DNA from: Magnetococcales bacterium
GTDB taxonomy: Bacteria > Pseudomonadota > Magnetococcia > Magnetococcales > UBA8363
Reading direction: 5' to 3'
NCBI GenBank assembly: GCA_015232865.1
Contig: JADFYU010000001.1
Span: 1-64,000, forward strand
Length of the DNA: 64,000 nucleotides
The notes beneath the pieces are model-generated. The model was not told the DNA's origin, searched no databases, and saw only the letters and a list, made by a program, of their open reading frames with translations. Made by a program: the position numbers and the translations under genes. Position 1 is the first letter of the stretch. Every line of letters starts with the position of its first letter. Positions 36,586-45,667 of the stretch are shown piece after piece.

Positions 36586-36670
36586 TATTCACACGTTCCA
36601 TCCGTTCGCTTCATCGCAGTGATCCATTCCGAACTGTTCGATGGGTCGAAGACATCATTCTTTTTCAATT

Positions 36671-36886
36671 TTAGCGTTTAAACGGCTCTTGGGTCGAGGC
36701 TAAAATTCTCAGCAGGCTTTTAACGTCACTTTCTGTCAAAATGGTGTCAAGAGAGAGAGATACCAACGGTTTCTTTGGCTCTTTCTCCAGTGAGGCGAAT
36801 CGGCTGGGTTCCTGATTTCCTATATGATTTTGCAAGTTTTTTTTTACCGGGTTTTTATGTTTTGGCGCTGTTTTTTCCCGAGCCAT
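36671..36886 (-). CDS. Uncharacterised small basic protein (71 aa)
   Basis: I do not recognise it. The product starts MAREKTAPKHKNPVKKN, a lysine-rich, probably disordered segment, and ends with a helical part (LDTILTESDVKSLLRILAS). The frame is open further upstream, but the ATG at 36886 has a very good AAGGGAG site seven bases away, which decides the start. No signal peptide or membrane helix is seen. Nucleic-acid or protein contact through the basic tail is conceivable. It stands alone between the hybrid kinase and the ABC permease. Confidence 0.6.
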   Translation of the reverse strand: MAREKTAPKHKNPVKKNLQNHIGNQEPSRFASLEKEPKKPLVSLSLDTILTESDVKSLLRILASTQEPFKR

Positions 36887-37205
36887 CAGGATCTCCCTTC
36901 TTGAAAATCCGCCATATGCTTGATATGACATGTGAATGATGGCTTGTATGCAAAATAAATGCCGTATGGATGGTTTTATGAACTTTGCAGCATTTCCCCC
37001 GTAAAGAGGTGTAGGGGTCACTTTCGCAAAAGCGGTTAGTCTGTTATTTTTCTAGGGTGAGGCCATTTTTCAAAGATTCGGTCATGGAGTGTACACAGCT
37101 CCAGGCCGAATCTGGGTTCAAGCGGTCTGCGCTCTCTGATTTCTCTGTTTTTTTGTGTAGGCACCTGCTGAAGTCAGCATTGTTTTGATTTATTTGGGGC
37201 TGTTC

Positions 37206-38231
37206 ATGTTTCAATTTTCTCCCATTGCCAGGCGGCGTTGGCGACGGTTTAAATCGCACCGAAGGGGGGTTGTCTCCTTATGGATTTTTAGCGCGCTTTT
37301 TTTTCTTTCCTTGGGAGCGGAGTTGATCTCCAACGACAAACCTTTGCTGGTCTCCTACCAGGGCACTCTCTATTATCCCTTGTTCGTCAGCTACCCGGAG
37401 ACGGTATTCGGCGGAGACTTTGAAACGGAAGCCGATTATAAAGACCCTTTTATATTGGACACGTTGCAATCGGGAGGAAACTGGCTGGTTTTTCCACTTA
37501 ATCCCCACCGCTATGATTCCATCAATACCCAATTAACCCATCCGGCCCCGTCCCCCCCAGATCGGGTCAATCGGTTTGGAACCGATGATCGAGCCAGGGA
37601 TGTGTTGGCCCGACTGATTTACGGTTTTCGTCTTTCGGTATTGTTTGCTCTCACACTGACCTTGATCGGCGTTATTCTGGGTATATTGGCTGGAGCGGTA
37701 CAGGGCTATTTCGGCGGCAAAACCGATTTGTTTTTTCAACGGTTTATCGAAATATGGGGCAGCATGCCGGAGCTGTATCTCCTGATTATTTTTGCCAGCC
37801 TGTTCAACCCCAGCGTGCTTTTGTTGTTGATCCTGCTCTCCTTGTTTGGTTGGATGGGGCTTTCGGATTATGTTCGGGCCGAATTCTTGCGGGCCAGAAC
37901 CATGGTTTATGTCAAAGCAGCCAAAGCCCTTGGCGCTTCGGATCGGGTGATCATGTTTCGGCATCTGCTACCCAACGCTTTAACGCCGGTCATCACTTTT
38001 TTACCCTTTCGTATTTCCGGGGCGATTCTCGCCCTGACCAGCCTGGATTTTCTCGGTTTGGGCGTTCCTCCCTCGACTCCCAGCTTGGGTGAGTTGCTGC
38101 GGCAGGGAAAGGCCAACATCGATGCCTGGTGGCTGTCCCTGTCGGCTTTTTTGGTCTTGGTGGTCATGCTGCTGTTACTCAACTTTATCGGTGAAGCTTT
38201 GCGGGATGCCATGGACCCGCGCAAAGAATGA
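37206..38231 (+). CDS. yejE: YejE-type peptide ABC transporter permease
   Basis: This is an inner-membrane permease of the oligopeptide/microcin C importer type. The ATG at 37206 gives 341 residues, the usual length of YejE, with GGGGC upstream; a TTG 21 bases earlier was rejected. It has a basic N-terminus (ARRRWRRFKSHRRG), a helix at about 25-43, and a periplasmic loop containing FPLNPHRYDS and the NRFGTDDRARDVL motif. Five helices follow, with the permease signature region AAKALGASDRVIMFRHLLPNALTP. The stop overlaps yejF by 4 bases. yejA (binding protein) and yejB (partner permease) are not adjacent. Confidence 0.9.
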   Translation: MFQFSPIARRRWRRFKSHRRGVVSLWIFSALFFLSLGAELISNDKPLLVSYQGTLYYPLFVSYPETVFGGDFETEADYKDPFILDTLQSGGNWLVFPLNPHRYDSINTQLTHPAPSPPDRVNRFGTDDRARDVLARLIYGFRLSVLFALTLTLIGVILGILAGAVQGYFGGKTDLFFQRFIEIWGSMPELYLLIIFASLFNPSVLLLLILLSLFGWMGLSDYVRAEFLRARTMVYVKAAKALGASDRVIMFRHLLPNALTPVITFLPFRISGAILALTSLDFLGLGVPPSTPSLGELLRQGKANIDAWWLSLSAFLVLVVMLLLLNFIGEALRDAMDPRKE

Positions 38232-39859
38232 ACGGTATCGCCCAACCACCTCTGTTGCACGTGGAGGCGTTGTCGATCACCTTCCCCGGTTCCGGGACCG
38301 AGTTTGGTCAGGCGGAGCGGATTGAGGCGGTCAAACGCATCTCCTTTTCCATCTTGCGTGGCGAGACACTGGCCTTGGTCGGAGAGTCGGGAAGCGGCAA
38401 AACGGTCGCTGCGCTCTCCCTGCTTAAACTGCTGCCGGACTCTGCTCACGTTCACGCTGACCGTATGGATTTTCTGGGGCAGGATCTGACCGGTTTTTCC
38501 GAGTCACAAATGCGGGAGATTCGAGGCGATCGGGTCGGAGTGGTTTTTCAAGAACCCATGACCGCCTTGAATCCAGTCTATCCCATTTTTCGGCAACTGG
38601 CTGAGAACTGTTCTCTAGCCGAACAGATCGATCAAAAAAAGCTTCGGAATCGGGTGGTTGAGCTGCTGACTCTCACCGGGATCGATAATCCCGAGAGTCG
38701 GCTGGAGAGTTTTCCCCATCAACTGTCCGGGGGTCAGCGACAGCGGGTGATGATTGCCATGGCCCTGGCCCGACGCCCGGATCTGCTTATTGCCGATGAG
38801 CCGACCACGGCGTTGGATGTGACCATTCAGGCGCAGATTCTGGCCTTGCTGGCGCGTTTGAAAGAAGAGCTGGGAATGGCTCTGTTATTGATCACCCACG
38901 ATCTGCCCATGGTCAGGAAGGCAGCGGATCGGATTTGTGTCATGCGTTATGGAGAGATCGTCGAATCGGGTCAGGTCGAGACGATTTTCCAATCGCCCCA
39001 GCATCCCTACACGCAAACCCTGCTGGGCAGCCTGCCCACCGGGCGCTCTCCCGAAAGGGTTGAAGGGGCGCCGGTCCTCTTGAAGGCTGAGAATATTCGC
39101 TGCCATTTTCCCGTCAAAAAAGGTTTGTTTAAACGGACTATTGGTTTTATCAAGGCGGTAGATGGGGTTTCGTTGCAGGTATGTCGGGGTGAGACCTTGG
39201 GAATTGTTGGTGAGTCGGGTAGTGGTAAAACCACTTTGGGTGAGGTTGTCTTGCAGTTGAATCAGGGGGTCGGAACCCTTGTTTTTGATGGGGAATCCCT
39301 TTTTTCAGCTTCTCGTGAACGAATGCGCCATCTGAGAAGGCGCATTCAGGTAATCTTTCAAGATCCCTTCTCCTCGCTCTCTCCTCGTCTGACCGTCGGT
39401 CAGATTGTAGAGGAGGGGGTGTTGATCCATGGCTTGGAGCCGGACCTGAACCGGCGGGAAAAACGGGTGGCCCAAGCTTTGGAGGAGGTGGGGCTACCGG
39501 CGTCGGTTTTGGGCCGCTATCCGCATCAGTTTTCCGGCGGTCAACGCCAGCGTATTGCCATCGCCCGAGCCATGATTTTAAAACCGGATCTGCTGATTCT
39601 GGATGAGCCGACCAGCGCCCTGGATCTTTCGGTTCAGGCCCAGGTCTTGACGCTTCTGCAAGATCTGCAAGCTCGTCATGGATTGGCCTTTTTATTTATC
39701 TCTCATGACTTGCGCGTCGTTCGATCCGTCTCGCACGAGGTCATGGTTATGTGGCAGGGCAAGGTGGTGGAGCAGGGGCCGACCGAAACAATCTTTGATT
39801 CTCCCCGGCACCCTTATACCCGGCGTCTGCTTTCTGCGGCTTTGGATCTCTCCAGTTGA
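38228..39859 (+). CDS. yejF: YejF-type ABC transporter ATP-binding protein (two nucleotide-binding domains)
   Basis: This cytoplasmic ATPase of 543 residues powers peptide uptake with YejE-type permeases. The first domain has Walker A GESGSGKT at 52-59, signature [15 protein letters not shown] and Walker [13 protein letters not shown]. The second repeats the set ([36 protein letters not shown]). Each domain is followed by an oligopeptide-transporter C-terminal segment ([30 protein letters not shown]). It is translationally coupled to yejE (ATGA). Other two-domain Opp/Dpp-type ATPases look alike; the adjacent YejE-like permease supports this assignment. Confidence 0.9.
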   Translation: MNGIAQPPLLHVEALSITFPGSGTEFGQAERIEAVKRISFSILRGETLALVGESGSGKTVAALSLLKLLPDSAHVHADRMDFLGQDLTGFSESQMREIRGDRVGVVFQEPMTALNPVYPIFRQLAENCSLAEQIDQKKLRNRVVELLTLTGIDNPESRLESFPHQLSGGQRQRVMIAMALARRPDLLIADEPTTALDVTIQAQILALLARLKEELGMALLLITHDLPMVRKAADRICVMRYGEIVESGQVETIFQSPQHPYTQTLLGSLPTGRSPERVEGAPVLLKAENIRCHFPVKKGLFKRTIGFIKAVDGVSLQVCRGETLGIVGESGSGKTTLGEVVLQLNQGVGTLVFDGESLFSASRERMRHLRRRIQVIFQDPFSSLSPRLTVGQIVEEGVLIHGLEPDLNRREKRVAQALEEVGLPASVLGRYPHQFSGGQRQRIAIARAMILKPDLLILDEPTSALDLSVQAQVLTLLQDLQARHGLAFLFISHDLRVVRSVSHEVMVMWQGKVVEQGPTETIFDSPRHPYTRRLLSAALDLSS

Positions 39860-39862
39860 TGA

Positions 39863-39897
39863 TCCTAGATTCGGCAAGACACGATTGGTTGTCAGCT
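39863..39897. repeat. Left-end fragment of the palindromic family
   Basis: CCTAGATTCGGCAAGAC follows the yejF stop directly, and CAGCTTAGG appears about 20 bp later. It is a truncated or decayed family copy between convergent genes. Confidence 0.5.
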
Positions 39898-40658
39898 TAG
39901 GATTTCACTCGTAACAGGACCAGGCTGGTTCCGCGTATCCAGATCATATCCAGGTTATCCCGCGCGCAGATCTCTTCCAGCGCCTGGTTGACTCCTTTCC
40001 AAACACCATAGTCATGCCAGATGATCAGCGCGCCGTTGCGAGCCAGTTTAAAGGCGGTTTCGGTATCTTTTCGGGTAAATTCGTAGGTGTGGGCGCCGTC
40101 CACGAAGACCAGACCGGCTTGACCATGGTAGGGAGACCAATCAAAAGTGGTCGAATCTCCGTACAGTCGCGTGATTCTCTGCTTTAGGTGTGGCGGGGCT
40201 GAATCGATTCGAGCGCCGGATTGGACCGTGGGAAGATATTTTTGGTCTCCACCGGTCACTTTTTGAAAGGATTCTTGATCGCCAATGGGCAGATCAAGGG
40301 TATGGATGGTGCAACCTGGTGGTGCATTGTTGGCCAGGTTGAGGCTGGTTCGTCCGTCAAAGGTTCCAATTTCAATAATTTGGGTTCCGGCCTCGGTGGC
40401 CGCCGCAGCCAGAGACAAAATAGCCAGTTCAGAGAGCCGAACGTTGCCATCGGCCTTGCCCAATTCAATCAAACCACAGCTTTGGTTGGGGATCAACGCC
40501 CGGTGGGTGGATTTTTTAATCGTGCAGGGAATGATTTTATGACTTTTCCCACGAATACGGCGACTCATGGTCCGAATCGTTAAAAAAAGATCCGAAAAAG
40601 GCGGAATGATATTCAGGGCAATCAATGCCATCAATTTTTCGTGGATCGAATGATTCAT
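39897..40658 (-). CDS. Class I SAM-dependent methyltransferase
   Basis: The protein has 253 residues. The SAM-binding motif IIEIGTFDGRTSLNLA (about 94-109) is followed by an acidic motif after IHTLDLPIG. The catalytic-core segment AGLVFVDGAHTYEFTRKDTE resembles methyltransferase family 24 and O-methyltransferases that act on small molecules or sugars. The N-terminal 60 residues include a hydrophobic stretch (LMALIALNIIPPFSDLFLTI) that may associate with a membrane. There is no operon partner; it is convergent with yejF. The substrate is unknown. Confidence 0.75.
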   Translation of the reverse strand: MNHSIHEKLMALIALNIIPPFSDLFLTIRTMSRRIRGKSHKIIPCTIKKSTHRALIPNQSCGLIELGKADGNVRLSELAILSLAAAATEAGTQIIEIGTFDGRTSLNLANNAPPGCTIHTLDLPIGDQESFQKVTGGDQKYLPTVQSGARIDSAPPHLKQRITRLYGDSTTFDWSPYHGQAGLVFVDGAHTYEFTRKDTETAFKLARNGALIIWHDYGVWKGVNQALEEICARDNLDMIWIRGTSLVLLRVKS

Positions 40659-40897
40659 GAACCGTACCGATTTTAAGGTGTTGATGAAAAACGGTCTGAG
40701 ACCATCCTGAATTCAACCGTTGAACGTTTGTTGAATGTAGGGTTATGTCCGTAAATGGTCAAATAAATAACAGAGCATATCCCATCTGAAGTAAAGGAGG
40801 CAAATTTTCTCCAAAATCCCAGGTGACCATTCCTGTCTTGCTTGTTAATACAAATCTGGATTTTTTTAGTATTAAATCGTACATCTGTAAAAAAATG

Positions 40898-41365
40898 TCA
40901 GGGAATGCAGCATTTTTCCTTATCATCCCGGAACTTGATAACTTTCCATTCGGTATCCTGGTTGGACAGAGTAATAAATTGGCGGTGCAGATCTGGTGGT
41001 AGAAACATCCCTTTTTCGCCATCATGCTGCAAAACCTGAAGACTGTGAATGGCGACGGTCCCGTCCTCTTTCGCCGTTTCGCTGACCTTAATATAGAGCG
41101 GGTCCAAAATTGGAATAATGGGCTGATCTCCGCTTTTGACCAGAGCCTGTCTTTTTAGAACCGTCTCCTGGGCGGGGCCGATGGAGAGGTTTAGAGCGGT
41201 TTTGAAGTCACCGGTCATAAAGGCGGTGGAAAATGATTGGTAGGTGAGAAACGCCAGGCTCTGTTGCGCCGGTTTACTTTGTTGGTTCTCGGCATTGGCC
41301 GGCCTGGCAATCAGGGATGAGAGCATAAGCAGGGCAAAAAAAACGGTAAGTCGGTAAATGATCAT
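40898..41365 (-). CDS. Uncharacterised secreted protein (155 aa)
   Basis: I do not recognise it. A Sec signal peptide spans about residues 1-25 (LLMLSSLIARPANA). The mature part begins with a Gln/Ser-rich linker. It then has a helical/beta pattern (SFSTAFMTGDFKTALNL, IHSLQVLQHDGEKGMF, TEWKVIKFRDDKEKC) that recalls NTF2-like or DUF4878-type periplasmic domains. That comparison is a guess. It lies 18 bp downstream of a membrane protein gene on the same strand, so the two are probably co-transcribed. Confidence 0.65.
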   Translation of the reverse strand: MIIYRLTVFFALLMLSSLIARPANAENQQSKPAQQSLAFLTYQSFSTAFMTGDFKTALNLSIGPAQETVLKRQALVKSGDQPIIPILDPLYIKVSETAKEDGTVAIHSLQVLQHDGEKGMFLPPDLHRQFITLSNQDTEWKVIKFRDDKEKCCIP

Positions 41366-41383
41366 GAGAAAAGGACAATCCGA

Positions 41384-41941
41384 TCAGAAGAGGTAGATGG
41401 TGCCGAAAGAGCAGAGGACGAATATCAAAACAAGATGGGTCGGATAACGGTCTGTATCGCGTTTATTCCGTCTGCTTTTTATGACAAGACCCAGTGCGGA
41501 GAGCAGGGCGAGGAGCAAAATCTGGGTGTAGGCATAGTGAGACCAACTGCTGCTCCAGTTGCTCGGGTCTGTCAGATGATTGAGGGGGGTGTCCAAAGGG
41601 GTTTCCGGCGTGGCTTTTTGTAGTGTCACCAGAAAAACGATCAAGAGTCCCCAGCAGAGGGTGCCAATCCAACTGACCATTTTTACCAGAATATCTGGAT
41701 GGCCGCGAAAGGTGTTTTGCGCCTCTTGAGAAAAAAATTCATGGACGCTCTCCACGGATTTTCTGGAGATCATGTTTTTAAAGATAATCTGAAAAACAGC
41801 CACCAGATGAATGATGACCAGAGCGGAGAAAAAGAACCCACCGGAGAGACCCTCGTTCAGATCTGTCAGCCCTTGGCTGGCCACATTGAACAGAATAAAG
41901 GTCAACAGGAGCAGCACAGTACCATTGACGATTACGGTCAC
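41384..41941 (-). CDS. Uncharacterised inner-membrane protein (185 aa)
   Basis: I do not recognise it. The sequence shows four to five hydrophobic helices, at about 3-22, 33-53, 88-106, 138-153 and 166-183. A charged cytoplasmic or periplasmic loop lies between helices 2 and 3 (SRKSVESVHEFFSQEAQNTF). A basic KSRRNKRD motif after helix 4 suggests that loop is cytoplasmic. It precedes a small secreted protein gene by 18 bp, suggesting a two-gene envelope unit divergent from gap. Confidence 0.6.
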   Translation of the reverse strand: MTVIVNGTVLLLLTFILFNVASQGLTDLNEGLSGGFFFSALVIIHLVAVFQIIFKNMISRKSVESVHEFFSQEAQNTFRGHPDILVKMVSWIGTLCWGLLIVFLVTLQKATPETPLDTPLNHLTDPSNWSSSWSHYAYTQILLLALLSALGLVIKSRRNKRDTDRYPTHLVLIFVLCSFGTIYLF

Positions 41942-42217
41942 AATAAACTCCCGGTAATGATGCCCGTTTTAGAGGCCATACTTTAGCTGATGTCGACTTT
42001 ATCGGTTCGTTAGGGTTTGCCAAGTGAAGGGGTCTATTCTCTTTCTTCACTTGCTCAATGATCCGCTTTTCTGCATAGTATGAAACCATTCTGGATAACT
42101 TTCCAGGGAGATCGTGTGTGGTTGGTCATTGATTCTGTCGTTTGTCGATATGATGGTGCAATGTTAATGAAACGATAACGAAAAGTTAAAGTGAAATTTT
42201 CAAGGGGAGAAATCGGT

Positions 42218-43225
42218 ATGACGATTCGTATTGGAGTGAATGGATTTGGTCGCATCGGACGAACTGTTTTCAGGGCCATCGAAAAAGATCCGCTGTTTGC
42301 AGACCTCTCCATCGTCGCCATCAATGATCCGGCCCCGACAAAAACCTTGCTTCATCTGCTCAAGTATGACTCTGTACATGGGCGATTGGATGGGGAGTTG
42401 TCCCTTGAAGAGGATGAAATAACTTATAAAGGTCGCAAAATTCCGGTTTTATCCGAGTCTGACCCGGCGTCCATTCCCTGGAACCAGTATGAGGTTGAGT
42501 ATGTCATTGAAGCGACCGGCCATTTTTCCCGACGGGATCTGGCCGAGGGTCATCTGAAGGGTGGGGCCAAGCGGGTGGTTATCACCGCGCCGGCCAAGGG
42601 AGAGGTGAAAACCTTCGTGATGGGTGTCAACGAGGACGAGTATGATCCCCAAATCCACCATATTGTTTCCAACGCTTCCTGTACCACCAACTGTTTGGCT
42701 CCAGTGGTTCGGGTCATCATGGATCGATATGGTATCGAACGGGGATTGATGACCACGATTCATGCTTATACAGGCGATCAGCGTCTGGTTGATTCGCCTC
42801 ACTCCGATTTGCGCCGTGCTCGTGCGGCCGGACTCTCCATGATTCCAACCCGTACCGGTGCGGCGGCGGCTATCGGCTTGGTTATTCCTGAGTTGCAAGG
42901 CCGGTTTGACGGCTTGGCCGTCCGTGTTCCCACGGCGGACGTCTCTCTGGTGGATGTGGTGATGGAGGTGGAGAGGGATTGTACGGTTTCTGAAATCAAT
43001 CAACTGCTCAAAGAGTCGGCAAACCGCTATTTGGGTTATTGTGAAGAACCGCTGGTCTCCATGGATTTTCAGGGTGATCCGCGATCATCCATCGTCGATT
43101 CCGACTCCACGCGGGTGGCGGGTGGCCGAACGGTCAAGGTGATGGCCTGGTATGACAATGAGTGGGGGTATGCCTTCCGGGTCTTGGATTTGATCCGGCA
43201 CATGGCAGCTTCGGAACCCATGTGA
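42218..43225 (+). CDS. gap: Glyceraldehyde-3-phosphate dehydrogenase, type I
   Basis: GAPDH oxidises glyceraldehyde 3-phosphate to 1,3-bisphosphoglycerate with NAD(P), a central glycolysis/gluconeogenesis step. The ATG at 42218 (AAGGGGAGA upstream) gives 335 residues beginning MTIRIGVNGFGRIGR. The catalytic C155 is in SNASCTTNCLAP, and the proton-acceptor His is in TTIHAYTGDQ. D37 (AINDPAP) points to NAD preference. The in-frame upstream start at 42191 is less likely. No pgk or tkt neighbours are present. The stop overlaps the GTG start of a small membrane protein gene (GTGA). Confidence 0.96.
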   Translation: MTIRIGVNGFGRIGRTVFRAIEKDPLFADLSIVAINDPAPTKTLLHLLKYDSVHGRLDGELSLEEDEITYKGRKIPVLSESDPASIPWNQYEVEYVIEATGHFSRRDLAEGHLKGGAKRVVITAPAKGEVKTFVMGVNEDEYDPQIHHIVSNASCTTNCLAPVVRVIMDRYGIERGLMTTIHAYTGDQRLVDSPHSDLRRARAAGLSMIPTRTGAAAAIGLVIPELQGRFDGLAVRVPTADVSLVDVVMEVERDCTVSEINQLLKESANRYLGYCEEPLVSMDFQGDPRSSIVDSDSTRVAGGRTVKVMAWYDNEWGYAFRVLDLIRHMAASEPM

Positions 43226-43509
43226 TCACTTTTCGCGAAATACGTTTTTTTATCTGCACCATAGCTGCCCTGTTGATGTACAAGCTTTACGGCATGAGCT
43301 TGTTGACCAACGGGTTGGCCTTCAATGCGCTGCTCAATCTATTTTCCGGGCAGCACCTCTGCATTACCGGTTCTTGCTCCACCGAAAGAACCAACTCATT
43401 TTCCGATTTCAAAAAGGCCGTAACAAGCGACCCGGTTTCAATGTTCCACTATGCGACCACTGTGGTCGGCCTGCTTGCTCTTCTCTATGGTGTCGTCGAA
43501 ATTTGGTAG
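43222..43509 (+). CDS. Small two-helix membrane protein coupled to gap
   Basis: I do not recognise it. The GTG start overlaps the gap stop by 4 bases, giving 95 residues that begin with ITFREIRFF. Two membrane helices are visible, at about 7-26 (ICTIAALLMYKLYGMS) and 74-92 (MFHYATTVVGLLALLY). Between them are two cysteines in CITGSC and a charged segment. An extracytoplasmic loop with a possible disulfide is suggested. Coupling to gap suggests coordinated synthesis; the function is unknown. Confidence 0.6.
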   Translation: MITFREIRFFICTIAALLMYKLYGMSLLTNGLAFNALLNLFSGQHLCITGSCSTERTNSFSDFKKAVTSDPVSMFHYATTVVGLLALLYGVVEIW

Positions 43510-43702
43510 TTGTCCACCGCTACCGGTCTGATTGGGGTTTCTCTGGCCACGGCCCTCTTGGCCGTTGGTCGATTTTGTACCATTTCCTGAAAATTATATG
43601 CAAAATGGTGTGACAAATACTAAAAAATGTGTTAGAAGTATGAATGTTTGTTTATCGTTATTGGTGTTGTGAATGTCATATTTTCCAAATGGATCAAGAG
43701 CC

Positions 43703-45667
43703 ATGTTCAAGCGATTACTGGGTCTGTTTAAAATTCCATTTCTACGCAATATTTTTTTCTTGTTTCTCCTTATTGCCATTCTGATTCCTCTCTACGAGCA
43801 GTTGAGAGCCTTTCCCGCCTTTAGAGATCTGCTGACCAAATCGACTGAAGAGCAAGCCATTCGAGTGGCGACCCACCTCTCTTCCTATGATTTTTTCAAG
43901 GATAGTGCTCTCGATAGAGAGTCTTCTATTCCGGAAGCCTGGAAAGAAGAGTTGACCATGGTCTCTGCTGATCTTAAACTGGAAAAGGTTAAAGTTTTTT
44001 CCAAGCATGGACTTGTTATTTTTTCAACAGATCCGGCTGACCTCGGAAAGATCAATAAACACCATTATTTTCATGATATTGTTGCCAAGGGACAGGTTTA
44101 TACCAAGGTCGTGGAAAATAACAGCATGAGTTTGGAGGGGCGACGGCTGCGTCAAACGGTGGTGGAAACCTATGTTCCCATCGTGCGGGGGGCCAATCGG
44201 GAGTTTGTCGGAAGTTTTGAGATTTATTACGATATCGCCAAGCAACGCTCTGAGATGAACGTGCTGCTGAATCGATTCAACCTCGACATGATTTTTATGG
44301 GGATTGGCCTGACCCTGCTCGCCCTGGTTCTTTTGATGCGATCGGCAAAGGAGGTCAAACAACGCGAAGCGGTTCAGGCGGCACTCCAACTGAGTGAAGA
44401 GAAATTTCGTGGCATCACGGATTCTGCCAAGGATGCCATTTTGATGGTCGATCCCAAGGGGAAAATCTCTTTTTGGAATCGGGCTGCTCAGGGAATGTTT
44501 GGCTATTCGAAAGACGAAGCGTTGGGTCAGGCTGTCTTTGAACTCTTGGCTCCTGTCCGATTTGTGGATAACGCTCTCAAAGGGTTCCGACTTTTTGCCA
44601 AAACCGGCGAGGGAAAGACCGTTCTCGGGCAGACGCTGGAACTGGTTGCTCTGCGCAAAAATGGACAGGAGTTTCCTGTTGAGATATCCGTCAGTGCCAT
44701 ATTTTTACATGAAGAGTGGCATGCGATCGGAATTTTACGGGATATCACGGCCAGAAAGATGGCGGAACAGCGGATGAAGCTGGGCATCCAGGTGATGGAT
44801 AACGCCGCCGATGGCATTATTGTCACAAACAGTTCTGGCATCATTGAGATGGTCAATCCGGCTTTTACCCAGGTCACCGGCTTTTCCTCCGAAGAGGTTG
44901 TTGGTCAAAATCCGAATATTCTCAAATCCGGCAGACATGATGTCAATTTTTACCAGGAGATGTGGCAATCCCTTCTGAATAAAGGGGTCTGGAGAGGGGA
45001 AGTTTGGAATCGCCGCAAAGATGGAGGGGTCTATCCCCAGCAGCTTTCTATGAGTGCCATCTACGACAACAACGACGGAATCTCCCACTATGTCGGCGTC
45101 TTCAATGATATCAGCCAGCGCAAGTTGAATGAAGAGAATTTGGAACGCCTGGCCTTCTACGATCCTCTGACCGGAATTCCCAACCGTCTGTTGTTTCGCG
45201 AACGGCTGAATCAGGCCATTCGAGAGGATCGCCGCTATAAGACCGCCAGCGCGCTGTTGTTTTTGGATCTGGATAAATTTAAGCAGGTCAACGATACCTA
45301 TGGTCATGAAATCGGCGATCTGTTGTTGCAAAAGGCAACGGAGCGGCTTCAGCTTTTGATCCGCGATAATGACACGGTCTCACGGTTGGGCGGCGATGAG
45401 TTTACGGTGATACTGCGTCGGGCCGCCAACATTCAGGACGCTGAGCGGGTCGCCGGCCAGATCGTGGCAACCATGCTCGATCCTTTTCTGATCAACGAGT
45501 TGACCTGTCAAATCGGGGTGAGTATTGGAATCGCCTTCTATCCTTTCCATGCCGACGATATCGATACGCTGATCAAGCGGGCTGACACGGCCATGTATAT
45601 TGCTAAAAAAGGCGGGCGAAATCGGTATCATGTCTATGAACCGGTGACCGATGAGTTTAGCGGATGA
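43703..45667 (+). CDS. Membrane PAS-PAS-GGDEF diguanylate cyclase
   Basis: A c-di-GMP synthase anchored in the inner membrane. The ATG at 43703 (AAGAG upstream) gives 654 residues; an ATG 30 bases earlier is the alternative. A first helix spans about 12-33 (FFLFLLIAILIPLY). An extracytoplasmic sensor domain spans about 35-200, and a second helix lies at about 203-222. Two PAS domains follow (about 245-360 and 370-480). The C-terminal GGDEF domain has its active site at 563-567, and RDND (RxxD) five residues before is the inhibitory site. It ends 34 bp inside the convergent cca gene. Confidence 0.92.
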   Translation: MFKRLLGLFKIPFLRNIFFLFLLIAILIPLYEQLRAFPAFRDLLTKSTEEQAIRVATHLSSYDFFKDSALDRESSIPEAWKEELTMVSADLKLEKVKVFSKHGLVIFSTDPADLGKINKHHYFHDIVAKGQVYTKVVENNSMSLEGRRLRQTVVETYVPIVRGANREFVGSFEIYYDIAKQRSEMNVLLNRFNLDMIFMGIGLTLLALVLLMRSAKEVKQREAVQAALQLSEEKFRGITDSAKDAILMVDPKGKISFWNRAAQGMFGYSKDEALGQAVFELLAPVRFVDNALKGFRLFAKTGEGKTVLGQTLELVALRKNGQEFPVEISVSAIFLHEEWHAIGILRDITARKMAEQRMKLGIQVMDNAADGIIVTNSSGIIEMVNPAFTQVTGFSSEEVVGQNPNILKSGRHDVNFYQEMWQSLLNKGVWRGEVWNRRKDGGVYPQQLSMSAIYDNNDGISHYVGVFNDISQRKLNEENLERLAFYDPLTGIPNRLLFRERLNQAIREDRRYKTASALLFLDLDKFKQVNDTYGHEIGDLLLQKATERLQLLIRDNDTVSRLGGDEFTVILRRAANIQDAERVAGQIVATMLDPFLINELTCQIGVSIGIAFYPFHADDIDTLIKRADTAMYIAKKGGRNRYHVYEPVTDEFSG

